Assembly: GCA_017620815.1 (NCBI GenBank)
Contig: JAGAUI010000014.1
Span: 1 to 63,314 of the forward strand
Direction of reading: 5' to 3'
Length of the DNA: 63,314 nucleotides
Source: Flavobacteriales bacterium
GTDB taxonomy: Bacteria > Bacteroidota > Bacteroidia > Flavobacteriales > UBA1820
The notes beneath the pieces are model-generated. The model searched no databases and was not told where the DNA came from. It saw only the letters and a program-made list of their open reading frames with translations. The translations under genes and the position numbers were made by a program. Positions 9,331 through 18,314 of this stretch are shown here, one piece after another (the stretch's first letter is position 1; every line of letters begins with the position of its first letter).

Positions 9331-9847
9331 ATTTACATTTCGTCCCATAGACGGTAGCAGTATAGATACCGTTATGGAGATACAAAAAGCTGCATTTGCA
9401 GTGATGACAAACCCACAGATACTACGAGCCAATACTCGTGAAATGTTATTGGATTGTCTAGAAAATCACTATGGAATAGGGGTATATACATTAGAAGAAG
9501 GTGAAGAAAAAATGGTGGCCTTTGGTGTACTGTATTTCCCTGGCAACAGTGATGAAAATCTAGCACATTACCTTTATGATGACATAGAAAACTATGACAT
9601 CTATGCCAATATGAAACTCATCATAGTCCTCCCACAATACCGAGGTCAAGGTCTTCAACGCTCCATCACCGAAGTCCTAGAATATGAAGCCCGTCGCCGA
9701 GGAATACAGGAGCTATTCTGCACCATATCACCATATAATCCTCACAGCCAAAACAATATGACAGCCATAGGCTATGAATTCATAACGCTGGTGGAAGGGA
9801 AATATGATGGTGCTTCGCGTAATGTATATCACAAACGCCTTATATAA
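9323..9847 (+). CDS. GNAT-family N-acetyltransferase
   Basis: The 174-residue protein has the single-domain size of GNAT enzymes. The acetyl-CoA pyrophosphate loop is visible as QYRGQGLQ at about residue 109, following a beta strand (MKLIIVLP) and preceding an amphipathic helix (EVLEYEARRRGI). YNPHSQNNMTAIGYEF matches the usual motif in which Asn contacts the cofactor and a late Tyr serves as acid. The substrate is unknown. The start ATG overlaps the end of the preceding gene by 8 bases, which implies translational coupling. The gene ends the small group that sits between the prenyl synthase and rlmD. Confidence 0.87.
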   Translation: MNKFTFRPIDGSSIDTVMEIQKAAFAVMTNPQILRANTREMLLDCLENHYGIGVYTLEEGEEKMVAFGVLYFPGNSDENLAHYLYDDIENYDIYANMKLIIVLPQYRGQGLQRSITEVLEYEARRRGIQELFCTISPYNPHSQNNMTAIGYEFITLVEGKYDGASRNVYHKRLI

Positions 9848-9880
9848 AATCTTCCTCTCACTCATTTCATATTTTATAAT

Positions 9881-9888
9881 TACCTTTG
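9881..9888 (+). promoter_or_regulatory. Putative -7 element for the rlmD operon
   Basis: TACCTTTG is an exact match to TAnnTTTG and lies 28 bases before the ATG at 9917, the same spacing as at several other genes in the window. No clear -33 TTG is visible. Confidence 0.55.
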
Positions 9889-9916
9889 CCACGATATAAA
9901 AGATAGATTTAATGAT

Positions 9917-11350
9917 ATGGGAAAACGTCCTAAAAACCTCATACTACCCTCTCTTATAGTAAGCGACGCTGCTGCACAAGGCAAATCGGTAGCTCATGCC
10001 GAAGACGGGCGTACAGTACTTATAAGCGGTGCCGTACCAGGTGATGTGGTAGATGCTCGTGTGATAAAAAAGAAAAGCAGATACTATGAGGCTACTGTGG
10101 AACGCCTTATAGAACCATCAGATAAACGAGTGGAACCACCATGTAAACATTTCGGTGTGTGTGGAGGTTGCAAATGGCAAAATATGGATTATAAGTGGCA
10201 GATACACTATAAAGAAAACGAAGTGGTAAATAACATTCGCCGTATAGGTGGTGTAAGCCCAGAAGTAATCCTCCCTATCAAGGGCTGTGGTGAGCAGTAT
10301 TTCTACCGCAACAAGATGGAATTTTCATTTGCAGCTAGGAGATGGTACACACGGGAAGAGATAGAGACACGCGGAGAACTAGAAGACGAGGTAGGTCTAG
10401 GTTTTCACATACAGGGACGTTGGGACAAGGTGCTGGACATAGAAAAATGTCATCTCCAGAAAGACCCTTCCAATGCCATACGTAACCACATACGCACATA
10501 CGCCATAGAAAACGGGATATCGTTTTTTGACCCACGCGAGAAAAAAGGACTATTGCGTACTATGATGATACGCACCAGCTACTCTACTGGCGAAGTAATG
10601 CTTCTTATACAGTTCTTCTATGAAGACCGCAAGGTAAGAGAAGATATGCTGGAGAACATAAAAGAAACCTTCCCCGAGATAACTTCGCTGCTATATTCCA
10701 TAAATGGTGGAGCAAATGATTCGCTCTATGAACTAGATATAAAGACATATCACGGAAAAGACCACATCTATGAAGAGATGGAAGGTTTGCGATTTAAGAT
10801 AGGTCCCAAATCATTCTACCAGACCAACTCTCACCAAGCATACGAACTATACAGCACAGTGAGAGATTTTGCAGGGCTTACAGGCAGTGAAAACGTATAT
10901 GACCTCTATACAGGTACGGGTACTATATCCCAATTTGTAAGTCGCAATGCCCGTAGTGTGGTAGGTGTAGAGGCAGTGGAAGAAGCTATCATAGCCGCCC
11001 GACTCAATGCACAGATAAACGGCATTAAAAACTGCACTTATCTAGTGGGAGACATGAAAGACGTATTTGATGAGGCATTTGTAGAGAAATATGGGAATCC
11101 AGATGTCGTTATCACAGACCCACCGCGTGATGGCATGCACAAAGACGTGGTAGAAATGCTCCTCAAACTAAAAGCACCACGCATAGTGTATGTAAGCTGT
11201 AATAGTGCCACACAAGCACGAGATTTGGCACTTATGAAAGACATGTATCGTGTAGAAAAAATGCAAGCAGTAGATATGTTTCCACAGACATTCCATGTGG
11301 AAAATGTAGCTCTACTCACCCTTATAGACAATGATAAAAAAGATGAATAG
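9917..11350 (+). CDS. rlmD: 23S rRNA (uracil-5-)-methyltransferase, RlmD/RumA type
   Basis: The enzyme methylates C5 of a uracil in 23S rRNA (U1939 for E. coli RlmD) using SAM. A TRAM domain covers about residues 15-65. The iron-sulfur cluster cysteines are C76, C82 and C85 (CKHFGVCGGC), with a fourth candidate in EKCHLQ near 164. The methyltransferase domain has the SAM loop DLYTGTGTIS, the DPPRDGMH motif and the nucleophile C428 in VSCNSAT. The length of 477 is normal for Bacteroidota members. The exact target position is inferred from the family and could be another uridine. Two short envelope-protein genes overlap or abut its end. Confidence 0.93.
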   Translation: MGKRPKNLILPSLIVSDAAAQGKSVAHAEDGRTVLISGAVPGDVVDARVIKKKSRYYEATVERLIEPSDKRVEPPCKHFGVCGGCKWQNMDYKWQIHYKENEVVNNIRRIGGVSPEVILPIKGCGEQYFYRNKMEFSFAARRWYTREEIETRGELEDEVGLGFHIQGRWDKVLDIEKCHLQKDPSNAIRNHIRTYAIENGISFFDPREKKGLLRTMMIRTSYSTGEVMLLIQFFYEDRKVREDMLENIKETFPEITSLLYSINGGANDSLYELDIKTYHGKDHIYEEMEGLRFKIGPKSFYQTNSHQAYELYSTVRDFAGLTGSENVYDLYTGTGTISQFVSRNARSVVGVEAVEEAIIAARLNAQINGIKNCTYLVGDMKDVFDEAFVEKYGNPDVVITDPPRDGMHKDVVEMLLKLKAPRIVYVSCNSATQARDLALMKDMYRVEKMQAVDMFPQTFHVENVALLTLIDNDKKDE

Positions 11351-11894
11351 AAAGATTGTTTTTTTAATGTTATTGGCAGTTGGGTTTATAGCCCTCACTT
11401 CGTGTGAGAGGGATGACATATGCCCCGAAGGCTCTATGACTACACCTAGTGCCCGTCTAGAATTTTACAGTATAGAAAATGGTCGTGAGGAAACGATAGA
11501 CGCATCAAGTCTTAAATTCTATGGCATGGCAGCAGGAGATACATTGTTTAGCAGTTCTCCCTCTAGTAATCACATAAGCCTGCCTCTAGATTTTGAACAT
11601 AAAGAGAGTGTCTTTCTAGTAGAAAAGATAAAAGAAGTAAAAGACCCCAGCACAGGTACCGTAATAGACGTGATAAACCTCACCGATACCCTCACATTAA
11701 AATACGAGCCTGTTCTCACTTTTATCTCCAAAGCATGTGGATACTGCTTCACATATAAAAACATCACTATGAGCTGTACCACAGGACATTCCATTACAGG
11801 ATATGAAGTCCTCATAGAAGGCGAACCCTCATATGGAGAATTACTATCCTCCCGTCAAGTAGTTGCCAAAATTTATATAGACGCCACAGAATAA
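11343..11894 (+). CDS. DUF6452-family lipoprotein
   Basis: The 183-residue protein has a type II signal sequence, with LTSC placing the lipidated Cys about 22 residues in. It then continues CERDDICPEGSMTTPSARL, the start I associate with the Bacteroidota DUF6452 family. The rest is predicted beta-rich, with two further Cys near CGYC and a late Cys. An upstream ATG at 11331 in the same frame would add four residues; the ATG at 11343 gives the better signal peptide and overlaps rlmD by 8 bases. Its stop overlaps the next start (TAATG). I recall the triplet rlmD-DUF6452-DUF6048 as recurrent in Bacteroidota. Function unknown. Confidence 0.82.
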   Translation: MNRKIVFLMLLAVGFIALTSCERDDICPEGSMTTPSARLEFYSIENGREETIDASSLKFYGMAAGDTLFSSSPSSNHISLPLDFEHKESVFLVEKIKEVKDPSTGTVIDVINLTDTLTLKYEPVLTFISKACGYCFTYKNITMSCTTGHSITGYEVLIEGEPSYGELLSSRQVVAKIYIDATE

Positions 11895-12829
11895 TGAAAA
11901 AGAAAGGTATAAAAAGTATAACCATAGCATTGCGTTTCATAGCATTGGCAGTGATGATTATGAGTTCATCTGTTATAGTGGCTCAAGATAAAAAGAACGA
12001 CAGCTCATTTGACCTCAAATCCCGCAAAAAAGAAGTTGCCGATAGTATTCGCATCGTGGAACGAGGTATGAAGATGGAACGCGATAGCACCAACAAAGTC
12101 CATGTAGTAAAACGCGACTCACTCATAGAGATAAAACACGGCATGAGGATAGGAGTTGATTTATTCACTCCCCTACTACCTATACTTGGGGATAATGATG
12201 ACAAGGCTTGGCAAGTAAAGACAGACTTCCGCCTCACTCCAAAACTCTATGCAGCGTTTGACATAGGATATCAAGAACGCACCAAAGACTTTACCATGCA
12301 ATGGAGCACATCCAAAGGCATGTTCTTTAAGGCTGGTGTGAATTATGCCCTGCTACGCGGGATATTTGATTCAGACGACATGATGTATGTAGGTCTCAAA
12401 TTGGGTTACAGCAGTTATGACCGCCATGTATGGGGAGATACATTGCGTTCCACTCAATGGGGCAATGAGCACATAGTTGACATCAATGACAGTCCTTCGG
12501 CTCTATGGGGCGACCTTTCCATAGGTGTCATGGTACAGGTAGCACGCAATGTGTATCTGTCTATGGATGCTGCTTATGACATGATACTATCATCCAGCAA
12601 ACCCAACGGCATAGGGCCAATGATAGTACCAGGTGTAGGTCAAGTTTATAGCAACACCACTGGTTTTTCTTTTTCTTATGCTGTATCTTATCGCATACCT
12701 CTCTACACCAAGACTCACCGCATGAAGATAAAAGAACACATAAAAGAGAACCAAGAAACCATAGATTCCAAAAAGAAGAAAGAAGTATTTCGTCCTGCGT
12801 TCCAGTCCACCGAGCTCATAGAGGAATAA
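11894..12829 (+). CDS. DUF6048-family outer-membrane protein
   Basis: The 311-residue protein has a signal peptide (about 1-32, ending VIVAQ). A charged linker with repeated DSIRIVERG/RDSTNKVHVVKRDS pieces follows, then an Arg/Gly-Val-Asp start (GMRIGVDLFTPLLP) and alternating beta strands such as MMYVGLKLGYSSYD and VYLSMDAAYDMIL. This fits a small beta-barrel of the DUF6048 family. It is translationally coupled to the DUF6452 lipoprotein through a one-base overlap, so the two may act together in the outer membrane; that is inference. Bases 12830-12943, downstream, hold no recognisable element, and no clear terminator is visible there. Confidence 0.8.
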   Translation: MKKKGIKSITIALRFIALAVMIMSSSVIVAQDKKNDSSFDLKSRKKEVADSIRIVERGMKMERDSTNKVHVVKRDSLIEIKHGMRIGVDLFTPLLPILGDNDDKAWQVKTDFRLTPKLYAAFDIGYQERTKDFTMQWSTSKGMFFKAGVNYALLRGIFDSDDMMYVGLKLGYSSYDRHVWGDTLRSTQWGNEHIVDINDSPSALWGDLSIGVMVQVARNVYLSMDAAYDMILSSSKPNGIGPMIVPGVGQVYSNTTGFSFSYAVSYRIPLYTKTHRMKIKEHIKENQETIDSKKKKEVFRPAFQSTELIEE

Positions 12830-12943
12830 CTCTCTTTATGTTCTCCGTTTATGCCATCAGCCATATGTCCTTCGCCATATGTGCCTCATTATACCCTCTC
12901 AGTCCCCCCCTCTCACCCCCCCTGCATTTTGCCCTAGTTTCTT

Positions 12944-13573
12944 TTATTCTTCTTTTATGATAGATAAAAATTGTTTTTTATCTACACTTGCCGAATTGTA
13001 TTGGGCTACAAGCTCTACTACTGTTTTCACATTGAGTTTATTGAATAGACGTTGTTTATATGTGCTTACAGTTTTATCTGCTATCCCCAACACGCAAGAG
13101 ATTTCCTTGGAAGACATACCCTCTACCAGCAGGTTAAGGACCTCTGTCTCACGAGCAGACAATTTTTTGCCACGTCCCTCTATACGAGGTTTGGGTGTTT
13201 TATATTCTCCCAATGCAACCTCATTTAATAGAGCCATAAAATTCCCCACATCGGCATCGGCAGGAAGGAATGCAGCAACTCCCTCGCTGTAAGACATGTA
13301 TGAGAAAAGAGATGTTATCTCTCCCTGCGAATACACGATTATACTCACATCTGGGGAAATAGCTTTGGCAGCTCGTACCATCTTAACAGTCCCCGTATTG
13401 GTACTTGAAGCAGATATAAGGAGCATATCTACATCTTCAGCCTCCATGGCGGTATATAAATCCTCTGGAGAACAAACTACTCTCGCAACTGTAAAACCGC
13501 CACTTACATCTATTAAATCTTTCAATCTCACAGCCATCAATAACTGTGGATGATAAACTATCAGAGTTTTCAT
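12944..13573 (-). CDS. LuxR-type transcription regulator with degenerate receiver domain
   Basis: The 209-residue protein has a receiver-like fold at 1-120 and a LuxR/GerE helix-turn-helix at about 137-195 (LSARETEVLNLLVEGMSSKEI, then ADKTVSTYKQRLFNKL). The receiver lacks its key residues. The phospho-acceptor Asp is Ser54 (DMLLIS), the N-terminal acidic pair is replaced by Tyr-His, and the conserved Lys is Pro104 (AFLPADA). It therefore should not take a phosphate and is probably constitutive or ligand-controlled. No histidine kinase gene is near. It is divergent from guaB, with a 206-base shared intergenic region that holds promoters for both. Confidence 0.88.
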   Translation of the reverse strand: MKTLIVYHPQLLMAVRLKDLIDVSGGFTVARVVCSPEDLYTAMEAEDVDMLLISASSTNTGTVKMVRAAKAISPDVSIIVYSQGEITSLFSYMSYSEGVAAFLPADADVGNFMALLNEVALGEYKTPKPRIEGRGKKLSARETEVLNLLVEGMSSKEISCVLGIADKTVSTYKQRLFNKLNVKTVVELVAQYNSASVDKKQFLSIIKEE

Positions 13574-13605
13574 ATTATTGTTTTTACTTACATGTTTTTA
13601 CCTTA

Positions 13606-13613
13606 CAAATATA
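13606..13613 (-). promoter_or_regulatory. Putative -7 element for the LuxR-type regulator
   Basis: On the minus strand, TATATTTG (plus 13606-13613) matches TAnnTTTG exactly and lies 33 bases before the start codon. No convincing -33 box. Confidence 0.5.
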
Positions 13614-13714
13614 TGAATTTATTTACACATCGTTAGAAAATTTTCTATTATTTTAAAATATTTTTCTATCTCTCTTATTTTCTGATGTTTTAAAGGAGTG
13701 TTTATTAAAAAATC

Positions 13715-13745
13715 TTGACCTGTGATAAAAAATTTTTTACATTTG
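13715..13745 (+). promoter_or_regulatory. Putative guaB promoter
   Basis: TTG at 13715-13717 and TACATTTG at 13738-13745 are spaced by 20 bases, a very good match to the Bacteroidota -33/-7 pattern. The ATG is 35 bases downstream. Confidence 0.7.
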
Positions 13746-13779
13746 CACGCAATTATAAACCACTTAAATAGTTGCACAG

Positions 13780-15249
13780 ATGGCTGACTTCTCACAGAAA
13801 ATAGTAGGTTTGGGATTGACATACGATGATGTTCTGCTCGTACCCGCCTACTCATGCGTCCTACCAAAAGACGTATGTATTAAATCTCGTTTTTCTAGAA
13901 ACATCACCCTTAACACTCCTGTAGTTTCGGCAGCTATGGATACTGTAACAGAATCTGCTATGGCTATTGCAATGGCACAGGAAGGAGGTATAGGTGTTAT
14001 CCATAAAAACATGAGCATAGAGGAACAATGCAAACACGTACGTGCTGTAAAACGAGAGGAAAGCGGAATGATACTCTCCCCTATAATGCTCACAGCAAGT
14101 GCTACGGTAGCCGATGCCAAAGCCTGCATGCACGAATACTCCATAGGAGGTATTCCTATCGTTGAGGAAGGAAACAAACTCATAGGTATAGTTACCAACC
14201 GCGACCTACGTTTTGAAAAAGACGGAAACAAGACTCTGGATAAAGTGATGAGTACCTCTCTTATCACTTGCCCTGTGGGTACTACCCTCGCTCAAGCCGA
14301 AGAAATACTTCAACAGCACAAGATAGAAAAACTACCCGTAGTAGATAACGAAGGAATCCTCAAGGGGCTTATCACTTTCCGCGATATCACCAAAGTAAAA
14401 AAACACCCAAATGCCAATAAAGACCGCTATGGACGTTTGCGTGTAGCTGCCGCAATAGGCATAGGTCCAGAAAACATTAAACGTGCCGCTGCTCTAGTGG
14501 AGGCAGGTGTAGATGCTCTGGTTATAGACACAGCTCACGGTCACTCTTATAACGTGATACATATCCTTAAAGAAGTTAAAAGCCAATTTCCACATATAGA
14601 CGCCATAGTAGGAAATATAGCCACAGGTGAGGCCGCCAAATTCCTAGTTGAAAACGGAGCCGATGCTGTTAAAGTAGGTATAGGTCCTGGTAGTATATGT
14701 ACTACTCGTGTGGTAGCGGGTGTAGGATATCCACAATTTTCGGCAGTGATGGAAGTTGCCGAAGCACTCAAAGACGTTGACGTGCCTATCATAGCAGACG
14801 GAGGTCTTAAATACACTGGCGATATACCCAAGGCAATAGCTGCTGGAGCATCTTGTGTGATGTTGGGAAGTATGTTGGCAGGAACTATGGAAAGTCCCGG
14901 CGAGACTGTCATTTATGAGGGTCGTAAGTATAAAACATACCGTGGTATGGGTTCTCTTGAAGCAATGGAAAAAGGTAGTAAAGACCGCTACTTCCAAGAC
15001 ACAGAAAACGATAACAAGAAACTGGTTCCAGAGGGTATCGTAGGACGTGTTCCTTATAAAGGTTCGCTGTCTGAATCCATGCACCAGTTCATAGGTGGAT
15101 TGCGTGCTGGTATGGGTTATTGCGGAGCCAAAGACATAGAAACCATGCAGAAAACAGCTCGTTTTGTACAGATAACCACATCTGGTATCAAGGAATCTCA
15201 CCCTCACGATATCACCATCACCAAAGAAGCTCCTAACTATTCACGTTAA
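13780..15249 (+). CDS. guaB: IMP dehydrogenase
   Basis: IMP dehydrogenase oxidises IMP to XMP with NAD, the first committed step to GTP. The protein has 489 residues: a TIM barrel split by a CBS pair at about residues 94-210. The catalytic Cys is C307 in GPGSICTTR, and the flap carries [10 protein letters not shown]. The N-terminal [12 protein letters not shown] is conserved. It is a single-gene unit with its own promoter and terminator. The strand opposite is open over long stretches because of codon bias; those frames are not genes. Confidence 0.97.
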   Translation: MADFSQKIVGLGLTYDDVLLVPAYSCVLPKDVCIKSRFSRNITLNTPVVSAAMDTVTESAMAIAMAQEGGIGVIHKNMSIEEQCKHVRAVKREESGMILSPIMLTASATVADAKACMHEYSIGGIPIVEEGNKLIGIVTNRDLRFEKDGNKTLDKVMSTSLITCPVGTTLAQAEEILQQHKIEKLPVVDNEGILKGLITFRDITKVKKHPNANKDRYGRLRVAAAIGIGPENIKRAAALVEAGVDALVIDTAHGHSYNVIHILKEVKSQFPHIDAIVGNIATGEAAKFLVENGADAVKVGIGPGSICTTRVVAGVGYPQFSAVMEVAEALKDVDVPIIADGGLKYTGDIPKAIAAGASCVMLGSMLAGTMESPGETVIYEGRKYKTYRGMGSLEAMEKGSKDRYFQDTENDNKKLVPEGIVGRVPYKGSLSESMHQFIGGLRAGMGYCGAKDIETMQKTARFVQITTSGIKESHPHDITITKEAPNYSR

Positions 15250-15277
15250 AGAATAATTAAAAAGCATAAAATTTTCC

Positions 15278-15317
15278 AAAACAGCCACTCTAATCCACAA
15301 TTTAGAGTGGCTGTTTT
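15278..15317 (+). terminator. Intrinsic terminator of guaB
   Basis: The 16-bp perfect arms at 15278-15293 and 15302-15317 enclose an 8-base loop. The right arm ends in GGCTGTTTT. It lies 28 bases past the guaB stop. Confidence 0.85.
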
Positions 15318-15329
15318 CTATTTATTTAG

Positions 15330-15337
15330 TATTTTTG
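15330..15337 (+). promoter_or_regulatory. Putative -7 element for the SurA-like chaperone operon
   Basis: TATTTTTG matches TAnnTTTG and lies directly after the guaB terminator, 68 bases before the ATG at 15406. Confidence 0.45.
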
Positions 15338-15405
15338 TATCTTGATATAGAAACATCCTCTTCCCACCATAATGGGCAGAGCATATAATACCATATATTA
15401 AAAAC

Positions 15406-17367
15406 ATGAAAAGATTTATCATAGGATTGTTTATAGTCGGTGCATTTATGCTTAATGACGCATATGCCCAGAAAAAAGGGAATCCATTTATGATGGTAGG
15501 AGATACTCCCTACTATGCAAACGATTTCTACAATGCATATTTTGAATCTATCGCTCGTGGAGAAAACATAGAGATAGAGGCATTTGCTCGTGACTATGCT
15601 GGATTTTGTTCCCAGATAGCAGAAGCCAAAGCATTGGGACTGGACACGACTGCTTCCTTTAAGAGTGGCATAGACAACTACATACACAACTATACTGCCA
15701 CATATTACAGTGATGCTGCAGCCATAGAACGTCTGGCTCGTGAGGCTGCTACCCGTGCTAGTGAAGACGTAAAGATAGCACATATCCTTATCCCTGTATC
15801 CCCTTACGCATTTGAAAAAGACTCGCTGGAGGCACGAGAAAGAATAGACAGCATACACGCAGCCCTTAAAGCAGGAGCCAACTGGACTACCCTAGCCAAT
15901 GAAATAAACCGCAACGACACAGGAGGAGAGATAGGCTATATAAATATCTTCCAACTCCCATATGAGATAGAAACCGCTGCATATAGTACTGCTGTAGGGG
16001 AGTATTCAGCTCCTATACGTTCGCCATACGGATACCATATCATAAAGGTTCTAGATAAACGTCCAGAAAGAGGAATGGTAGAACTATCACACATAATGAT
16101 ATTCCGCAAGGACACCCCAGAGGGCAACAAAAAAGCCCTAAGCGATATGCGTGAAGCTATGCAACTACTTAAAAAGGGTGAATCATTCAGTAGTGTTGCA
16201 CAACGTTATACAGAAGACTCATCTTCTCTACCCAACGGAGGCTATCTAGGCTATTATGGTATTAACTCCCTACGTCCAGAAATAGAAGAGATGGTATTTG
16301 CCTTGCCAGAAGGAGGTACTACATCTATCATTGAAACGCCCGAAGGTTGGAATATCATACGTGTGATAAGCAAATCCAGCAACGCCTCGTATGAAGAACG
16401 TACCACATACCTCACACAGAAAGTACAACAAGACTCTAGATACCTCCCCGCCCAACGCTCTTATGGTAAAAGCATTCGCGATAAATACTTTTATGAAGTA
16501 AATGAAGAAAATCTAGAGAAATGCTGCCAGACACTATCCAATATGGGTTATCTCTATGGCGAATGGAAAACCAGTTTTATGAAAGACGGTGGCAACCAAC
16601 TCTTCACCATAGACACCAGAACAGTCTATGCCGATGAATTTTACTCTTCGCTTATGCTATCGTTGGACAACTATGGAGAAAAAGCCGAACTCCGCCAGAT
16701 AGTACGCGAAAAACTAGACGATTTTTCATATAGCTTAGCTCTAGAGATATATGTAAATAATCTTACTTCTACCGATGCCAAAGTACAAGCAGCAATAGAA
16801 TCATATACCGACAAGGCTCGTGTCTTCACACTTATAAACAAGGTTACCAGCGACAGTCTATCAACTGTAAGTCTGGATACTCTCCATGCTATATATGACC
16901 GTGAGACAAATGATTTCATGTGGGAAGAGAGAGTAAGATATGACGCTGTATATACTCAGTATGCCGATGTAGCTACACGCATACAACAATTATTTAAGGA
17001 CGGTCTTTCCCTAGCCGAAGTGCTCTCATCTATCAACAAAGGCATTATAACCACTGCCGATGGTAGAGAAATAACTGGCGAACGCTCCAAATCATTTAAG
17101 GGAGATTTTGATGTGAAGATAGGTGTTTCAGACATCATACAGGAAGATAAGAACTATTTTATTTTCAACATCAAGGAAATAATACCTCCTACCCGCAAGA
17201 CATTTGATGAGGCATATAGCGACATACAACGCTTCTATGCAGAACGTTGTGCCAAAGAACTAAGCGATATCCTATGTGCCAAATACAATGTTCAGATATT
17301 TACCAAAGAACTCAAAGCGATAGAAAAAGGGCTGCCTGCCCAGAAAAAAGCTCGTGGATTTAAATAA
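15406..17367 (+). CDS. Periplasmic peptidyl-prolyl isomerase with two parvulin domains, SurA-like
   Basis: The 653-residue protein has a signal peptide (about 1-21, AYAQ). An N-terminal helical chaperone part follows. Parvulin domain 1 spans about 125-215 (VKIAHILIP to GYHIIKV) and parvulin domain 2 about 225-320 (ELSHIMIFR to WNIIRV). A long C-terminal region of about 330 residues resembles the chaperone segment of PpiD/SurA proteins and ends in a basic tail. The likely role is escorting outer-membrane proteins through the periplasm. It is the first of three related genes; the next starts 8 bases after its stop. It differs from classical SurA in that its C-terminal part is nearly as long as the rest. 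Confidence 0.88.
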   Translation: MKRFIIGLFIVGAFMLNDAYAQKKGNPFMMVGDTPYYANDFYNAYFESIARGENIEIEAFARDYAGFCSQIAEAKALGLDTTASFKSGIDNYIHNYTATYYSDAAAIERLAREAATRASEDVKIAHILIPVSPYAFEKDSLEARERIDSIHAALKAGANWTTLANEINRNDTGGEIGYINIFQLPYEIETAAYSTAVGEYSAPIRSPYGYHIIKVLDKRPERGMVELSHIMIFRKDTPEGNKKALSDMREAMQLLKKGESFSSVAQRYTEDSSSLPNGGYLGYYGINSLRPEIEEMVFALPEGGTTSIIETPEGWNIIRVISKSSNASYEERTTYLTQKVQQDSRYLPAQRSYGKSIRDKYFYEVNEENLEKCCQTLSNMGYLYGEWKTSFMKDGGNQLFTIDTRTVYADEFYSSLMLSLDNYGEKAELRQIVREKLDDFSYSLALEIYVNNLTSTDAKVQAAIESYTDKARVFTLINKVTSDSLSTVSLDTLHAIYDRETNDFMWEERVRYDAVYTQYADVATRIQQLFKDGLSLAEVLSSINKGIITTADGREITGERSKSFKGDFDVKIGVSDIIQEDKNYFIFNIKEIIPPTRKTFDEAYSDIQRFYAERCAKELSDILCAKYNVQIFTKELKAIEKGLPAQKKARGFK

Positions 17368-17375
17368 CAGACATC

Positions 17376-18314
17376 ATGCGTAGAGCGATATACATAACAC
17401 TTATATGTGCCACCCTATCTCTAGGGTCTTGTTCCTACATAGAGGAATACATAGACCATCTAGAAGAACGCACAGCCAATAAACCATTGGCTCGTGTGGG
17501 TGATGTGTATCTCTACCCAAAAGAAGTCTTACACCTTATACCATCGGGTAGTAGCAGTGAGGACAGCATAGCCATAGTTTCCAAATATATAGATTCTTGG
17601 GCTACACGACAACTCGTGCTTATGGAGGCTCACAAGACCATTTCATATGAAGACCTAGAACAGGAAGTCTCCCAATTCAGAGAACTCCTCCTACAAGGCA
17701 AATATGAACAAATGGTTCTCTCCTCACTTCTGGATACGGTCATTACGATGGAAGACTTGAAAGAATACTATGACTCACATCAAGACCTCTTTATACTAGA
17801 TGATGACATAGTGTTGTTTTCTTCTCTACCTATCACTTATTGTGATGATGCACTAGTCAAAACTCTCAAACGAGCATTTGCTCGTCAAGTGGCACCACGT
17901 CTTAAAACCCAACGCGAGACAGATAGTCTTAAAGCCGTGTGGACATGGAAAGGGAGCATAGAAGAAATAATGGCAGAAGAATCATATAACGCCACTCTGC
18001 TAGTAGATAAATGGGTAGAGATAGACCGTCTGGCAAATACCTATATCACCCCCGAAGGTTTTTCCTATGACATAAAGCACGCTTTTCCATATGTATTTAC
18101 ACTTTCTAGAGATGGGGACAAATATCTATGTCGTTCCACTCGTATGATAAAAGCAGGAGAGATTGCTCCTTTGGAATATGTAGAGGCACAGGTAAGAGCT
18201 ATAATTCTCAATCGCCGCAAGGTAGAGACCATACGTATCTCACAGGAAAATCTCAAAACCGAAGCATTGAATAATAACAAATTTGAAATATTTACAAGTA
18301 ATGAAGATAACTAA
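17376..18314 (+). CDS. SurA-like chaperone lipoprotein without a parvulin domain
   Basis: The 312-residue protein has a type II signal sequence (LSLGSC, lipidated Cys about residue 19). A SurA-N-like segment follows (PLARVGDVYLYPKEVLHL), then helical stretches (EDLKEYYDSHQDLFIL) as in the chaperone core of SurA. I see no parvulin domain: the HILI/GYHIIKV-type hallmarks are absent where they would be expected. It probably binds unfolded clients while tethered to a membrane. It sits between two full parvulin chaperones, 8 bases after the first and overlapping the start of the third by 14 bases, so a shared complex or relay is plausible but not shown. Confidence 0.75.
   Translation: MRRAIYITLICATLSLGSCSYIEEYIDHLEERTANKPLARVGDVYLYPKEVLHLIPSGSSSEDSIAIVSKYIDSWATRQLVLMEAHKTISYEDLEQEVSQFRELLLQGKYEQMVLSSLLDTVITMEDLKEYYDSHQDLFILDDDIVLFSSLPITYCDDALVKTLKRAFARQVAPRLKTQRETDSLKAVWTWKGSIEEIMAEESYNATLLVDKWVEIDRLANTYITPEGFSYDIKHAFPYVFTLSRDGDKYLCRSTRMIKAGEIAPLEYVEAQVRAIILNRRKVETIRISQENLKTEALNNNKFEIFTSNEDN

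Noticed and set aside
14644-15207. 187-codon open frame antisense to guaB
   Set aside because: It is the opposite-strand shadow of a strongly conserved gene, with Cys/Tyr/His-rich composition caused by codon bias and no start context.
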